Assembly (NCBI GenBank): GCA_017858365.1
Contig: JAFMBQ010000003.1
Span: 1-35,348 of the forward strand
Source: Algoriphagus sp.
GTDB lineage: Bacteria; Bacteroidota; Bacteroidia; Cytophagales; Cyclobacteriaceae
Length of the DNA: 35,348 nucleotides
Reading direction: 5' to 3'
The position numbers and the translations under genes were made by a program. This document shows positions 19,402 to 29,834 of the stretch, in pieces; position 1 is the stretch's first letter, and each line of letters begins with the position of its first letter. The notes under the pieces were generated by a model. That model was not told where the DNA came from. It did no database searches and saw only the letters and a program-made list of their open reading frames with translations.

Positions 19402-20610
19402 ATGAGCCTAGCAAAAAAAGCCCTTGAACAAGGGGAAGGAATTTTAAGATTAACACCTACTTGGGTGCCAAGATCATTTTGTGTGCCCGGTCGCCGAATC
19501 AAACTTCATCCGGATGATTATTATAGTTTTGGAGGAAATCGAGGCGGAATTGATGAGCGTTGGTTTTCATCCACGACTCCAGCGGGAAATGGACCACTTA
19601 CGAGCAAAAATGAAGGGCTCAGCCATATCGCATATGAAGAAAATGGGAAAACAGAACTCTTTCTGCTCAAGGATGCAATTGATGAACTAGGGGCTCAAAT
19701 CATCGGAGATCGACTCTGGAATGCGCATAAATCCTGGCCTATGTATTCAAAGTTTTTTGACAATATGGGGCCTCTTCCACACCATATTCACCCAAGTGAT
19801 GAATTCGGAAAATTGACGGGTCAAAATGGAAAACCTGAAGCCTATTATTTTCCCCCTCAAGTCAATAATCACGGAGGAGATTTCCCATACACCTTCTTTG
19901 GAATCGCTCCGGGAACCAGCAAAGAAACTATTTTGGAATGCTTGAAAAATTTCAATAAAGGAGACAATAGAATCACTAACTATTCCCAAGCTTTCAAGTT
20001 ACAGCCGGGAACAGGTTGGGATGTGCCTCCTGGAATGCTTCATGCTCCGGGTTCACTTTGTACTTACGAGCCTCAAAAAGCATCGGATATTTTTGCGATG
20101 TACCAGTCCCTTGTCAATGAGGCGATTATTCCCGATGAATTGCTTTGGAATGCCACGCCGAAGGATCGCTGGGGAGATTATGACCTCTTGGTAGAAATGA
20201 TCGATTGGGATCTAAATGTGAACCCGAATCTGATGGACAATCACTACATGGAACCAAAGCCAGTTGAATCAGTGGAAAAAATGCATGCTGCGGGATATCA
20301 CGATGCCTGGATTTGCTATCGCTCACACGACTACTCCGCAAAGGAATTGACAGTATTCCCTGGCCAAACCGTAACCATCACCGATAATGCTGCTTACGGT
20401 ATGATCATGATGCAGGGACATGGCACAATGGGAGCATGGGATATTGAAACTCCATCGCTAATCAGATTTGGTCAACTCACGCATGACGAGTATTTCGTAT
20501 CTGAGTCTGCGGCGAAATCGGGAGTCAAAATCACTAACCTCTCCAAAACGGATCCAATCGTAATGCTGAAGCATTTTGGACCAAAAAACCCTGACTTGAA
20601 AGTGGTTTAA
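19402..20610 (+). CDS. Cupin / type I phosphomannose isomerase-like protein
   Basis: 'MGPLPHHIHPSDEFGKLTGQNGKPEAYYFPPQ' metal-binding HxH motif, 'PGTGWDVPPGMLHAPGSLCTYEPQ'. Confidence 0.65.
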   Translation: MSLAKKALEQGEGILRLTPTWVPRSFCVPGRRIKLHPDDYYSFGGNRGGIDERWFSSTTPAGNGPLTSKNEGLSHIAYEENGKTELFLLKDAIDELGAQIIGDRLWNAHKSWPMYSKFFDNMGPLPHHIHPSDEFGKLTGQNGKPEAYYFPPQVNNHGGDFPYTFFGIAPGTSKETILECLKNFNKGDNRITNYSQAFKLQPGTGWDVPPGMLHAPGSLCTYEPQKASDIFAMYQSLVNEAIIPDELLWNATPKDRWGDYDLLVEMIDWDLNVNPNLMDNHYMEPKPVESVEKMHAAGYHDAWICYRSHDYSAKELTVFPGQTVTITDNAAYGMIMMQGHGTMGAWDIETPSLIRFGQLTHDEYFVSESAAKSGVKITNLSKTDPIVMLKHFGPKNPDLKVV

Positions 20611-20806
20611 GATTTCAGATATACGATTTGGGATTTAGGACATTTTTGGATGTCCAATCATTTTTGAGGAAGTGACTTACAACGGTAGCTTGGATAACAA
20701 CAACAGTTGAAATTCCGAATGTTAAATGATGAATAATGAATAAAGAAGTTGGCTAAACCTTCCAACTTTTCAACCTTTAAACTTTACAATTTAGACCCAT
20801 AAAATC

Positions 20807-21829
20807 ATGAATAACTTTCCAAAACTACACAATGCCACTTGGCCGGGATTGGTCGGTAAAGGTGCTGATTCCGAACCTATAATTCCATTTGATTCCTTGC
20901 TTGAAATGACTGCAGCAGCTGAGGTAAACGGGGTAAAATTTGATGGGATCGATATAGGCTTGCTAGAGCCACATTTTGATTTGAATAATCCTGATGAAGC
21001 CAAAAAACTCGCTGATAAAGTCTCCAAATACAATTTGAATGTAGGATCACTGGTCGCACCTATTTGGGCAGGTTCTGCTATGGGAACCGCTGATCAGCGG
21101 AAGACTTTTGTAGAGATGGTTCGAAAATCGTGTGAATTTGGTCAAAAGCTAAAAGAGCTAGGTGTTAGACATTACGGTGTCGTTCGAATAGATTCCGCTG
21201 CTGGCGTATCCGACTGGGCAAAGGATCCCAAAGGAAATACTAAGCAAATTGTGGAAACTTTCCAGCAAGCTTGCGATGTGGCGGCTGATTTTGGTGAAAA
21301 ACTAGCCGCAGAAGGGGAAATCTGCTGGGGAGCTATGCATAGCTGGAAGCATATGGTCGAGACTTTAGAAATGGTCGATCGACCGAACATCGGTTTCCAA
21401 GCTGATATGTCCCATACCTTTTTGTATACCATGGGATATAATGCTCCAGAGCATCGGATCTTAGCTCCAGATGCTGATTTGAATGATCGAGAAGCGGTTA
21501 AGGCGGCTTTGAAAATAGTTACAGATGCGCTTCGACCTTGGACGATTGACTTTCATGTCGCACAGAATGACGGGTCAGTTTTCGGTTCGGGTTCACATGA
21601 TAAGACTGGTCGACATTGTCAAGCCACGGATCCAAATGGAGTTTTGGACATCGCGCATGATGCCGGCTATTGGCTACGAGATGAAAATGGAAACTTAACG
21701 AAAGCTATGAAGCACATCTGTTGGGATGGTTGCATGTTCCCAAATGATGTCATGAATAATCAGCAAACTTGGAATGATATCCTTGCAGCCTTGATCAGTG
21801 TACGGGATGCACATGGATGGAAGGGGTGA
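20807..21829 (+). CDS. Sugar phosphate isomerase/epimerase-like TIM-barrel protein (AP endonuclease 2 fold)
   Basis: '[46 protein letters not shown]', '[31 protein letters not shown]' typical of xylose-isomerase-like TIM barrels. Confidence 0.8.
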   Translation: MNNFPKLHNATWPGLVGKGADSEPIIPFDSLLEMTAAAEVNGVKFDGIDIGLLEPHFDLNNPDEAKKLADKVSKYNLNVGSLVAPIWAGSAMGTADQRKTFVEMVRKSCEFGQKLKELGVRHYGVVRIDSAAGVSDWAKDPKGNTKQIVETFQQACDVAADFGEKLAAEGEICWGAMHSWKHMVETLEMVDRPNIGFQADMSHTFLYTMGYNAPEHRILAPDADLNDREAVKAALKIVTDALRPWTIDFHVAQNDGSVFGSGSHDKTGRHCQATDPNGVLDIAHDAGYWLRDENGNLTKAMKHICWDGCMFPNDVMNNQQTWNDILAALISVRDAHGWKG

Positions 21830-21954
21830 GTTAAGATTTTTGATGTATGATGTAAAATCAGAAAGCTGAAGTAAGAAATCTAAAATCGACTAGTTGCTAC
21901 CTCTCAAACTGCAATTCCAACCTTTCAATTTTGAAATTTTAAAATTTAATCAAA

Positions 21955-23118
21955 ATGAGCAATAAGAAAAAAATAAGAATCGGACTAATCGGCACCGGGC
22001 TGATGGGCCGGATACATACGAATGGCTACAAGCGCTTAGCAGACTTTTTTCCAGAATATGAATATCAACCTGTCCTGCAAGCTTGCTGCTCACGAAAAGC
22101 ACACCGAGCTGAGGCTTTTATGAAGCAGTGGGACTATGCTTCCTTTGAAACTGACTGGAAAAAAATGATTGCCAGAGACGATATAGATGCGGTTGATATT
22201 TGCACACCAAATGACATGCATGCTGAAATCGCGATAGCTGCTGCCGAAGCAGGGAAGATGATTCTTTGCGAAAAGCCATTGGCAAGAACTGTAGCAGAAG
22301 CAAAGACAATGCTCGATGCGGTAGAAAAAGCTGGAGTGAAAAATACCGTTTGGTACAACTATCGAAGAGTTCCTGCAGTGACTTTAGCCAAGAATATTGT
22401 GGCATCGGGTAAGCTGGGTAAGATATTTCATTATCGAGCAAATTTCCTGCAAGACTGGACTATCAGTCCAGATTTGCCTCAAGGAGGAGATGGGCTCTGG
22501 AGATTAGATGTGGAAACTGCCGGTTCTGGTGTGACAGGAGACTTATTGGCTCATTGCATTGATACGGCTATGTGGATTAATGGAGGAATCAAGGATGTGT
22601 CTGCGATGACCGAGACCTTTATTAAGGAGCGGGTTCACACGGACACTGGAGAAAAGCAAAAGGTTGGGATCGATGATGCCTGTATTTTCCATTGCCATTT
22701 TGACAACGGTTCCCTTGGGCTTTTTGAAGCCACCCGTTATGCACGAGGGCACAAGGCACTTTATACCTTTGAGATCAACGGCGAGAATGCATCAATCCGC
22801 TGGGATTTACATGATTTGACTCGTTTAGAATATTTTGATCATAGCGACGAGGGAATTGTAAGAGGCTGGCGATCAATTCACGTCACTGATGGAGATCATC
22901 CTTACATGAAACGATGGTGGATTCCTGGTACCTCGATTGGCTATGAGCATTCGTTCATCCATCAAGTAGCAGATTTCTTCCATAGCTTGGAAACAGGAGA
23001 GTCCTGCCACCCAACTTTCAGAGATGCTTTTGAGACTCAGAAAGTTTGCGAAGCGGTGATTAATTCTGCCAATGATCGGGCTTGGAAGGATACTGAAGTA
23101 GACTGGGTAGAAAAGTAA
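21955..23118 (+). CDS. Gfo/Idh/MocA family NAD(P)-dependent oxidoreductase
   Basis: Rossmann '[18 protein letters not shown]', '[39 protein letters not shown]'. Confidence 0.93.
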   Translation: MSNKKKIRIGLIGTGLMGRIHTNGYKRLADFFPEYEYQPVLQACCSRKAHRAEAFMKQWDYASFETDWKKMIARDDIDAVDICTPNDMHAEIAIAAAEAGKMILCEKPLARTVAEAKTMLDAVEKAGVKNTVWYNYRRVPAVTLAKNIVASGKLGKIFHYRANFLQDWTISPDLPQGGDGLWRLDVETAGSGVTGDLLAHCIDTAMWINGGIKDVSAMTETFIKERVHTDTGEKQKVGIDDACIFHCHFDNGSLGLFEATRYARGHKALYTFEINGENASIRWDLHDLTRLEYFDHSDEGIVRGWRSIHVTDGDHPYMKRWWIPGTSIGYEHSFIHQVADFFHSLETGESCHPTFRDAFETQKVCEAVINSANDRAWKDTEVDWVEK

Positions 23119-23152
23119 TGCGGAGGTAGAATACCAAGAATTAATCCTACTG

Positions 23153-23197
23153 AAAGAGACCGAGAAATATTTTTCTCGGTCTCTTTGTTTTTCTTTT
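23153..23197 (+). terminator. Strong rho-independent terminator ending the isomerase/oxidoreductase operon
   Basis: AAAGAGACCGAGAAA TATTT TTCTCGGTCTCTTT stem followed by GTTTTTCTTTT. Confidence 0.85.
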
Positions 23198-23258
23198 AAT
23201 AGTGAAACCTTATCTGCATTAATCTCTTATTTTTAAAAGAAATTTTATACATAAATTT

Positions 23259-24305
23259 ATGAAACACCTCAAATTATGGTCTTTTTTCCTCTTCATTGGA
23301 CTGATTTCCTGTTCCAGAAATGATAAGGAAACTGGTCAACCTGGCCCAGGAAAGTATTTTGAATTTTCAGACCTTTCCGATAAGAAGCAAGGGGGAGTTC
23401 GGATGATTCCGATTTCTACTCTAAGTGGTGAATTTAAAGTTTGGACCAAGCGCGTTGGAAATAATCCTAAAATTAAAGTCTTGCTTTTGCACGGAGGTCC
23501 GGGTATGACCCATGAGCTTTATACCAGTTTTGACGGCTACCTTCCACAAGAAGGGATCGAGTACATCTATTATGATCAGTTAGGTTCTTATTATTCCGAT
23601 CAACCTAAGGACAGTACACTTTGGACGGTTGATCGATTTGTGGATGAAGTAGAACAAGTAAGGCTTGCCTTAGACTTAACTCCGGATAATTTTTATCTCT
23701 ATGGACAATCATGGGGAGGAATGCTTGCCATGGAATATGCGCTCAAACATCAGGACAAACTCAAAGGCTTAATTATTTCTAATATGATGGCAAGCTTGCC
23801 TGAATATGAGAAATACGCCAAAGGAGTACTTGGTCCACAAATGCCTCCTGAAGTTTTTAAGGAATTAATGGAAATTGAAGAAAATAATGACTTTGATAAT
23901 CCTCGCTATGCGGAACTGTTGATGGAGCATCACTATCAATATCACGTTTTAAGGAAACCCTTGGCTGAATGGCCGGAAGCATTTAATAGGACTCTTAAAC
24001 ATTTGAATCCGGATGTTTACGTACGAATGCAAGGGTATAGCGAATTTGGGATTACTCCAGGAGCTACTTTGAAAGGTTGGGATAGAAGTGAAGATATTTC
24101 TAAAATCACTGTCCCAACACTTGTCGTGGGAAGTGCACATGATACCATGGATCCAAAATATATGGAATGGATGTCAACTGAAATCCCGAATGCCCGCTAC
24201 CTATTCTGTCCGGACGGTAGCCATGTCGTTCAATATGATAATCCAGAAGTTTTCTTCCCGGGTTTGATCCAGTTTTTGAAAGATGTGGATAGTGGCAGTT
24301 TCTAA
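23259..24305 (+). CDS. Alpha/beta hydrolase lipoprotein, proline iminopeptidase-like
   Basis: Lipobox LISC; 'VLLLHGGPGMTHELY', nucleophile elbow 'GQSWGGMLAMEYAL', C-terminal 'GSHVVQYDNPEVF'. Confidence 0.85.
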   Translation: MKHLKLWSFFLFIGLISCSRNDKETGQPGPGKYFEFSDLSDKKQGGVRMIPISTLSGEFKVWTKRVGNNPKIKVLLLHGGPGMTHELYTSFDGYLPQEGIEYIYYDQLGSYYSDQPKDSTLWTVDRFVDEVEQVRLALDLTPDNFYLYGQSWGGMLAMEYALKHQDKLKGLIISNMMASLPEYEKYAKGVLGPQMPPEVFKELMEIEENNDFDNPRYAELLMEHHYQYHVLRKPLAEWPEAFNRTLKHLNPDVYVRMQGYSEFGITPGATLKGWDRSEDISKITVPTLVVGSAHDTMDPKYMEWMSTEIPNARYLFCPDGSHVVQYDNPEVFFPGLIQFLKDVDSGSF

Positions 24306-24343
24306 AAAAAAAAACTGAAGTTGAGGCTTGAAAAGCTATTAGT

Positions 24344-24976
24344 TTAGAGGAGAAGCCAAATTGCAATGAAATGTGAAATCGTCCCGAAAAGCACAAACAC
24401 ATGCCATATAGTATGATAATAAAGGCGATTGCTATTAATATAAAAATACACCCCAATCGAATAGCTTAAACCTCCGACAGCAATCCAAGTCAGAATTTCT
24501 CCACTTAGGTTTTCCCACATGGCTTTAATTAGGAAAACAGAAACCCAGCCCATGGCCAGGTAAAGTCCCACGGAGACAAATTTATATTTACCGGCAAAAA
24601 AGAATTTAAAGATAGAACCGGCCAGTACAAAAGCCCAGAGAATAGCTAAGAATAGAATAGCTTTTTCTCTTGGCAAAACTGTCAAAATCATCGGTGTATA
24701 TGAGCCAGCAATCAGAAAGTAAATCGAAATATGATCCGCTTTTTGGAAATGATCTTTGCGATGACCAGGTTTGGCGAGATGATAAAGTGTTGAACTTGAA
24801 TAGACCATCAAAATCCCGATTGAAAAGGCCATGCAGGCTAATAAAAAGCCAGATTCTGCTAATCCATTTGCCCGAATCAATAAAAATGGAATTCCAATAA
24901 GGCCTAAGATAAAGCCTATACCATGCGACAAGGCATTGTAAAATTCTTCTTTATCAGTTTGGAGTCTTTTCAGCAT
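24344..24976 (-). CDS. Hemolysin III / PAQR family membrane protein
   Basis: 'EEFYNALSHGIGFILGLIGIPFLL', 'SSSTLYHLAKPGHRKDHFQKADHISIYFLIAGSYTP', C-terminal 'HTIWHVFVLFGTISHFIAIWL'. Confidence 0.93.
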   Translation of the reverse strand: MLKRLQTDKEEFYNALSHGIGFILGLIGIPFLLIRANGLAESGFLLACMAFSIGILMVYSSSTLYHLAKPGHRKDHFQKADHISIYFLIAGSYTPMILTVLPREKAILFLAILWAFVLAGSIFKFFFAGKYKFVSVGLYLAMGWVSVFLIKAMWENLSGEILTWIAVGGLSYSIGVYFYINSNRLYYHTIWHVFVLFGTISHFIAIWLLL

Positions 24977-25017
24977 TATAAATAGTAGCGCTTCTCAAAG
25001 GTAGAATCATTTAAAAG

Positions 25018-25050
25018 AAAATACCCGAATCTGACGACTCGGGTATTTTT
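25018..25050 (-). terminator. Rho-independent terminator downstream of the DUF2911 gene
   Basis: AAAATACCCGA ATCTGACGAC TCGGGTATTTTT stem. Confidence 0.7.
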
Positions 25051-25079
25051 AAGACTTCAGGTCTTGGACTTCTGATTCT

Positions 25080-25676
25080 TTAGAAAACTCCTTTAAATCC
25101 TTCCATTTTCTGATCTACCTGGGTATCGACCATAAATGAAACCATCACGCCTTCCCAAGCCATAGTTACTTTGGCTACTTTGTTGTCTTCTGCAGAGATA
25201 TGGTACTGTAATCTTTCGGTTTTTCCACCTCGAGTGGTCATCGCTTTGAAAGCAACTGCATCATCCTTAGCTACTGCTTCCTCGTCAATTTTACCGTCTT
25301 TCATGTAAGCAAAAACAGAAGCTGCTTTACTGTTTAGATGCACCATCCAGTCACCTGATTCCATTGGAGTCATGAAGATCGAATACTTTCCTGCACGAAG
25401 GTTTTTGCCACCCACACTTACTGGGGTTGAGAATTCGATCACCGTCTGTGCATTTGCACCCGCTCTCCAAGTCACACCGTACTTTTCGATTTCACCAAAA
25501 ATTTTCCGGCCTTTTACGGCAGGAGAAGAGTATTCAATTGTGATTTTGGAAAAGCCAACTACTTGAGATACAAAAGCAGCTGGGCTTGGAGCAGGAGCTT
25601 GAATTTGCGCAAAAGCGGAAAATGTTGCTGCCATAAAAAAGGCTAAAGCAAAGAATAGAGTTTTGGTGTTTTTCAT
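25080..25676 (-). CDS. DUF2911 domain secreted protein
   Basis: Signal peptide; 'ITIEYSSPAVKGRKIFGEIEKYGVTWRAGANAQTVIEFSTPVSVGGKNLRAGKYSIFMTP'. Confidence 0.9.
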   Translation of the reverse strand: MKNTKTLFFALAFFMAATFSAFAQIQAPAPSPAAFVSQVVGFSKITIEYSSPAVKGRKIFGEIEKYGVTWRAGANAQTVIEFSTPVSVGGKNLRAGKYSIFMTPMESGDWMVHLNSKAASVFAYMKDGKIDEEAVAKDDAVAFKAMTTRGGKTERLQYHISAEDNKVAKVTMAWEGVMVSFMVDTQVDQKMEGFKGVF

Positions 25677-25842
25677 TTGAGTTTAGATTTATTGGTCCGA
25701 AAGCTAATCAAAAATTCTATGAGATAGTTTGCTTTTTGGGCAAGAATGTCCTCTACTGGAATACAAAGGTCTATTCTTTTTAAGAGTTGGTGCATGCCTT
25801 TTTTGATAGCTATGGGGTTTTGATTTAAATGAAAAGAATGAG

Positions 25843-26670
25843 TTACTTCTTCAAGATCGAATTAATAAAAGCCACACTCTGGGGAATCTGTTCTACGGAT
25901 CTGGAACTTTCATCTTCGATAGTTAGGTAGGCAGTTCCTTGTTTTTGAGCTTCCTTGATCAGTCCAGCGATATCAATATCTCCTGTGCCAAGTACCACAT
26001 TGGCTTCTACATCACCGTGACCATCTTTGGATCCAAGTGTCCCTTTTGCGCGATCTTTTAGATGCAGCATTGGAAATTTTCCTGGGTAAGATTTCATAAT
26101 TTTTAGCGGATCTCCACCTCCCATTTTTACCCAAAACACATCCATGTTGAAAGCAAAGTTCTTGGCATTTTTCAGCATGTAATCCATGGGTACCATTCCT
26201 GCATCTTTGACGAATTCATAACCATGTGGATGATAAAGCAAGGTTATTCCTTCCTTTTGGAGTTCAGCTCCAGCTTTGTTGAAAAGCTCAGTTGCTTCTT
26301 TGATTTTAGCTAAAGAAATTGGACCGTCAGGATGGGCTATCCAATAGCATGTGGCGTATTTCGCACCGGCTTTTTTAGCGTTATCTATAATGGGTTGTAA
26401 GTCTTTACTTAGTTCATCATATTCTGCTCCTACGCCGATAGTCTTAATCATATTCTCTGCAAGGATTTTTTCGTACTCAGCCTCTGACATACCATAACCC
26501 CCTCCACCTTCTAGGTTGTTAATGCCCATTTCAGGAATCATTTTGAGGTATTTTACTGGATCGACTTTCATCTCATTGCGTAGTGAATACATCTGCAGGG
26601 CAATCTCCTGGGCTGAGCTAGTAAATGGGGAAACTAGAATTAGACTGACGATTAGGATTTTAAGTTTCAT
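25843..26670 (-). CDS. Secreted sugar phosphate isomerase/epimerase-like TIM-barrel protein
   Basis: Signal peptide; 'IALQMYSLRNEM', 'FAFNMDVFWVKMGGGDPLKIMKSYPGKFPMLHLKDRAKG', 'AYLTIEDESS'. Confidence 0.85.
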   Translation of the reverse strand: MKLKILIVSLILVSPFTSSAQEIALQMYSLRNEMKVDPVKYLKMIPEMGINNLEGGGGYGMSEAEYEKILAENMIKTIGVGAEYDELSKDLQPIIDNAKKAGAKYATCYWIAHPDGPISLAKIKEATELFNKAGAELQKEGITLLYHPHGYEFVKDAGMVPMDYMLKNAKNFAFNMDVFWVKMGGGDPLKIMKSYPGKFPMLHLKDRAKGTLGSKDGHGDVEANVVLGTGDIDIAGLIKEAQKQGTAYLTIEDESSRSVEQIPQSVAFINSILKK

Positions 26671-26811
26671 AGTATGTTGATTTTGGGTTGCTCTAATCTA
26701 GCCAAAAACATTAAAATTTATAGAAAATGGACCGTGATACTTGCTTTTTGTGAAGTTTGACCTTCCGTTATTCCTTAGGAAAGGTTACCTTGAAATTTAA
26801 GCCACACTCAA

Positions 26812-27852
26812 ATGACTTCAAGAAGAAAATTTATCCAAAACTCCTCACTATTAGGATTAGCTATGAGCATCAAACCTGACTTTTCTCTTTTTAAAGCCCA
26901 AGACCAGATTTTAGGTCATGGAGATTTCAAATATAAAATCGACGCAAGTTGGGGTAATTTAGATCCAGCCAAGGTTCCCGTAGTCAATTGCCATGAGATG
27001 GTGATGGATCGAAAAGGTCGGATGATCATGGTGACCGATGAGGCCAAAAATAATGTAATCATCTATGATCAATCTGGGAAATTACTTGATACTTGGACAC
27101 TGGGATTGGATCGAGCTCATGGTCTTTCGATCGTAGATGAGGGAGATGCAGAATACCTCTGGGTGGTAGATAATGGAGGGCGAGTCGTAAAAACCACACT
27201 TGGGGGAGTGGTCGTTTCTGAAATAGTTTACCCATTAAAAGAAGGGATTTATGAAGAGAAAATGCGATGGACTCCAACAGAAACTGCTGTTGCTCCAAAT
27301 GGTGATTTGTACATCGCAGATGGGTATGGATCTCAATACTTTTTGCAATACGATAAGGATGGGAACTTTATCCGGAAATTCGGAGGGCCTGGTCAAGGGG
27401 ATAGTCAGTTTAGCACAGCCCATGGAATAGCGATAGATCAACGTGGAGGTCAAGCACCTACCTTGCTCTGTACCTCAAGAGGTCATAATTCATTTAAGCG
27501 ATTTACACTAGATGGCAATTATTTGGAAACGATTTTTCTTCCCGGTGCCTTTGTCTGTAGACCAGTGATTCACGGAGAAAATCTGTATGCTGGAGTGTGC
27601 TGGTCCCGGTTGAAATATTTGGAACAAACAGATAATTCAGGCTTTGTTACCATTTTGAACAAGGACAATAAGGTAGTCTCTAATCCAGGCGGGACAGCAC
27701 CAGAATACCGCAATGGCGAACTCCAATTGATGGTTCAATCCGAGCCAGTATTCAAACATTGCCACGACGTATGCATTGATCAGGATGAAAATATCTATGT
27801 CTGCCAGTGGAATGCCGGAAAGACCTACCCAATTAAATTGACAAGAGTTTAA
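26812..27852 (+). CDS. 6-bladed beta-propeller (NHL-like) protein with twin-arginine-like signal
   Basis: 'TSRRKFIQNSSLLGLAM' leader; repeated propeller segments 'GDLYIADGYGSQYFLQYDKDGNFIRKFGGPGQGDSQFSTAHGIAID'. Confidence 0.8.
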   Translation: MTSRRKFIQNSSLLGLAMSIKPDFSLFKAQDQILGHGDFKYKIDASWGNLDPAKVPVVNCHEMVMDRKGRMIMVTDEAKNNVIIYDQSGKLLDTWTLGLDRAHGLSIVDEGDAEYLWVVDNGGRVVKTTLGGVVVSEIVYPLKEGIYEEKMRWTPTETAVAPNGDLYIADGYGSQYFLQYDKDGNFIRKFGGPGQGDSQFSTAHGIAIDQRGGQAPTLLCTSRGHNSFKRFTLDGNYLETIFLPGAFVCRPVIHGENLYAGVCWSRLKYLEQTDNSGFVTILNKDNKVVSNPGGTAPEYRNGELQLMVQSEPVFKHCHDVCIDQDENIYVCQWNAGKTYPIKLTRV

Positions 27853-27975
27853 TGTTCATGAATTAAGCTCAAATGGGATCTGAATTTTAAGGAGAAAAAA
27901 TCACCTTGCTTCCTAGCGATAGAATAGCTGTTACTAAGAATTTCTCTAGTTTTAGTTTCTGCCAGCAAAAAATCT

Positions 27976-29277
27976 ATGAAAATGAAATTCTTTGGACCTC
28001 AGGGAGAAGAAAACAACTTGGATGAATTGCAAAAAAACATATCTCTTGTTTTCGCATTTCTAGCGGGAGTATTAATGGTTTTTTTAGGGTTTTCTGACTT
28101 GATGGTTGGCTTAGACCCATTTATTGTCAAAACGAAATTCCTTTTTGCGATTCCCTATTTAGCTGGGTTTTGGATTATGAGGAAATATGGATACCATCAG
28201 GCAGTGATCCAGTTTTTGATCTTTCTAGGCTTAATATTGGCTTCCATTAATTATTTCTATAATGATGGTTACCGAGGGCCGACGTTCTATACCATCTTTA
28301 TTTTTGTGGTAGGGATTGCCATTTTGATCAAAGGCTGGCCAAAGTTTGCCTAGATGCTATTTGCATTTACGCTGTACTCTCTTATTTTTTATGCAGAGGT
28401 AGTTGGAATGATCACCGTGCCATCAAATTATACTGGTCTAGAAAATTTATTTTGGGATCACCTTGTGACTATTTGGGGGACGGGACTTTTTTCATTTCTG
28501 GGGATTCATATTTTCCTTAAGAATTACCTAGCTCAAAATAAAAGGCTCAGAATCATACAAGCTGAGAAGGAGCTTGCCCTACAAGAATTGGCAACCCTAA
28601 ATACCAAAAAGAATCAATTGATCGCACTACTTTCGCATGATCTGAAAAACCCAATCGGCATGTTACGACAGACCTTGGACTTGGTTGATAGAGGAGCTTT
28701 TGAAGAAGGTGAGTTTCAACTTATCCTCAAAAATCTCAGGAACCAGAGCTACCATCTTTCGGGAATGTTGAATAATACCTTGAATTGGGTGCTAGCAGAA
28801 TTAGAAGATAAGGAGCTAGAAATGGAAAGCTTAAGCCTCTACCAGCTTACGGATGAAATGTTAGAGGGGATGATGATTCAGGCTGTTTCCAAAAAACAAA
28901 CTATTGAATCTGAAAAAACCGGAGAAGATCAAATTCTTGAAATAGAAGCCTCGGAAATTCGAATTATTTTAAAGAACCTCCTCGATAATGCGATCAAATT
29001 CACTCCAGTAGGAGGAGAAATCGGGTTCAACCTAATCATTTCCTCGAAAGAGATTACTTGGACTATCAAAAATCAAGGGAAACCGATTCCCCTGCCAGAA
29101 GAATCAATACTCTTTGACTTTAAAGTAAAAACCACTTTTGGCACTATGCGTGAGAAAGGAACTGGAATCGGCCTTCCGCTTTGCAAGAAAATAGCAGATA
29201 AACTGGATATGGAATTGGGATTTTATAGAACTGATGATGGGAAAAATAGCTTTTTCCTGACAAAAAGGTTGAATTAA
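27976..29277 (+). pseudogene. Membrane sensor histidine kinase interrupted by in-frame TAG at 28351-28353 (two ORFs 27976-28353 and 28354-29277)
   Basis: Both ORFs are in the same frame with only TAG between them. The N-part is a membrane domain. The C-part continues with TM, then H-box 'LIALLSHDLKNPIGMLRQT', N-box 'ILKNLLDNAIKFTPVGGEI' and G-box 'GTGIGLPLCKKIAD'. Confidence 0.75.
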
Positions 29278-29834
29278 ATCAATACCACCATCAGACTTTT
29301 TGCACCATGGGCACCGATGACAAGGGACTGCTCAATATCAGCAGTCTTGGAAGGACCCGCGATAAATAGCCCAAAGCCAGAATGTTGATCACCGATTCGA
29401 TCATAAGCCTTATGCATAGTGGCGACTAAGGAGTCCCGACTGATAACGATCACTAAATGCTCGGTGATAAAGGGAATAGCTCGTAATCTCAACTCGGAGT
29501 CATCCAGCCAAATAGCACCATTTTCAGCTACCCCAAATTGTCCTTTCAGAATGGCTAAATCCAATTTTGAAAAGCTATGGACGTCTACCGGGAGTGCTTG
29601 ATTTGAAAATTTTCCAAAAGTGTCATCAGTAGAATAAACAAGAGGGTAGATTCCTGATTCTAATTTTGTAATCAAGTCCTCAGCACTTAGGATTTCTCCC
29701 TTATTTCCTAGAATGGAAGTGCAAAATGCCTTCAATAAATCGGTAGCGCCTTTGAAATCCGGTATTTCAGGTAAAGGCTTCTGAGCTAGTTTTAAACTTC
29801 GGATTTTCCCGATGATGTTATTTTTACTACTCAT
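29274..29834 (-). CDS. lutC: LutC-like lactate utilization protein C (LUD domain); start more likely 29834 than the track's 29855
   Basis: 'GAIWLDDSELRLRAIPFITEHLVIVISRDSLVATMHKAYDRI', 'FIAGPSKTADIEQSLVIGAHGAKSLMVVLI'; ATGA overlap with the lutB stop. Confidence 0.9.
   Translation of the reverse strand: MSSKNNIIGKIRSLKLAQKPLPEIPDFKGATDLLKAFCTSILGNKGEILSAEDLITKLESGIYPLVYSTDDTFGKFSNQALPVDVHSFSKLDLAILKGQFGVAENGAIWLDDSELRLRAIPFITEHLVIVISRDSLVATMHKAYDRIGDQHSGFGLFIAGPSKTADIEQSLVIGAHGAKSLMVVLI

Noticed and set aside
22118-22441. 107-aa minus-strand ORF inside the Gfo/Idh/MocA gene
   Set aside because: Antisense shadow ORF of a well-supported gene.
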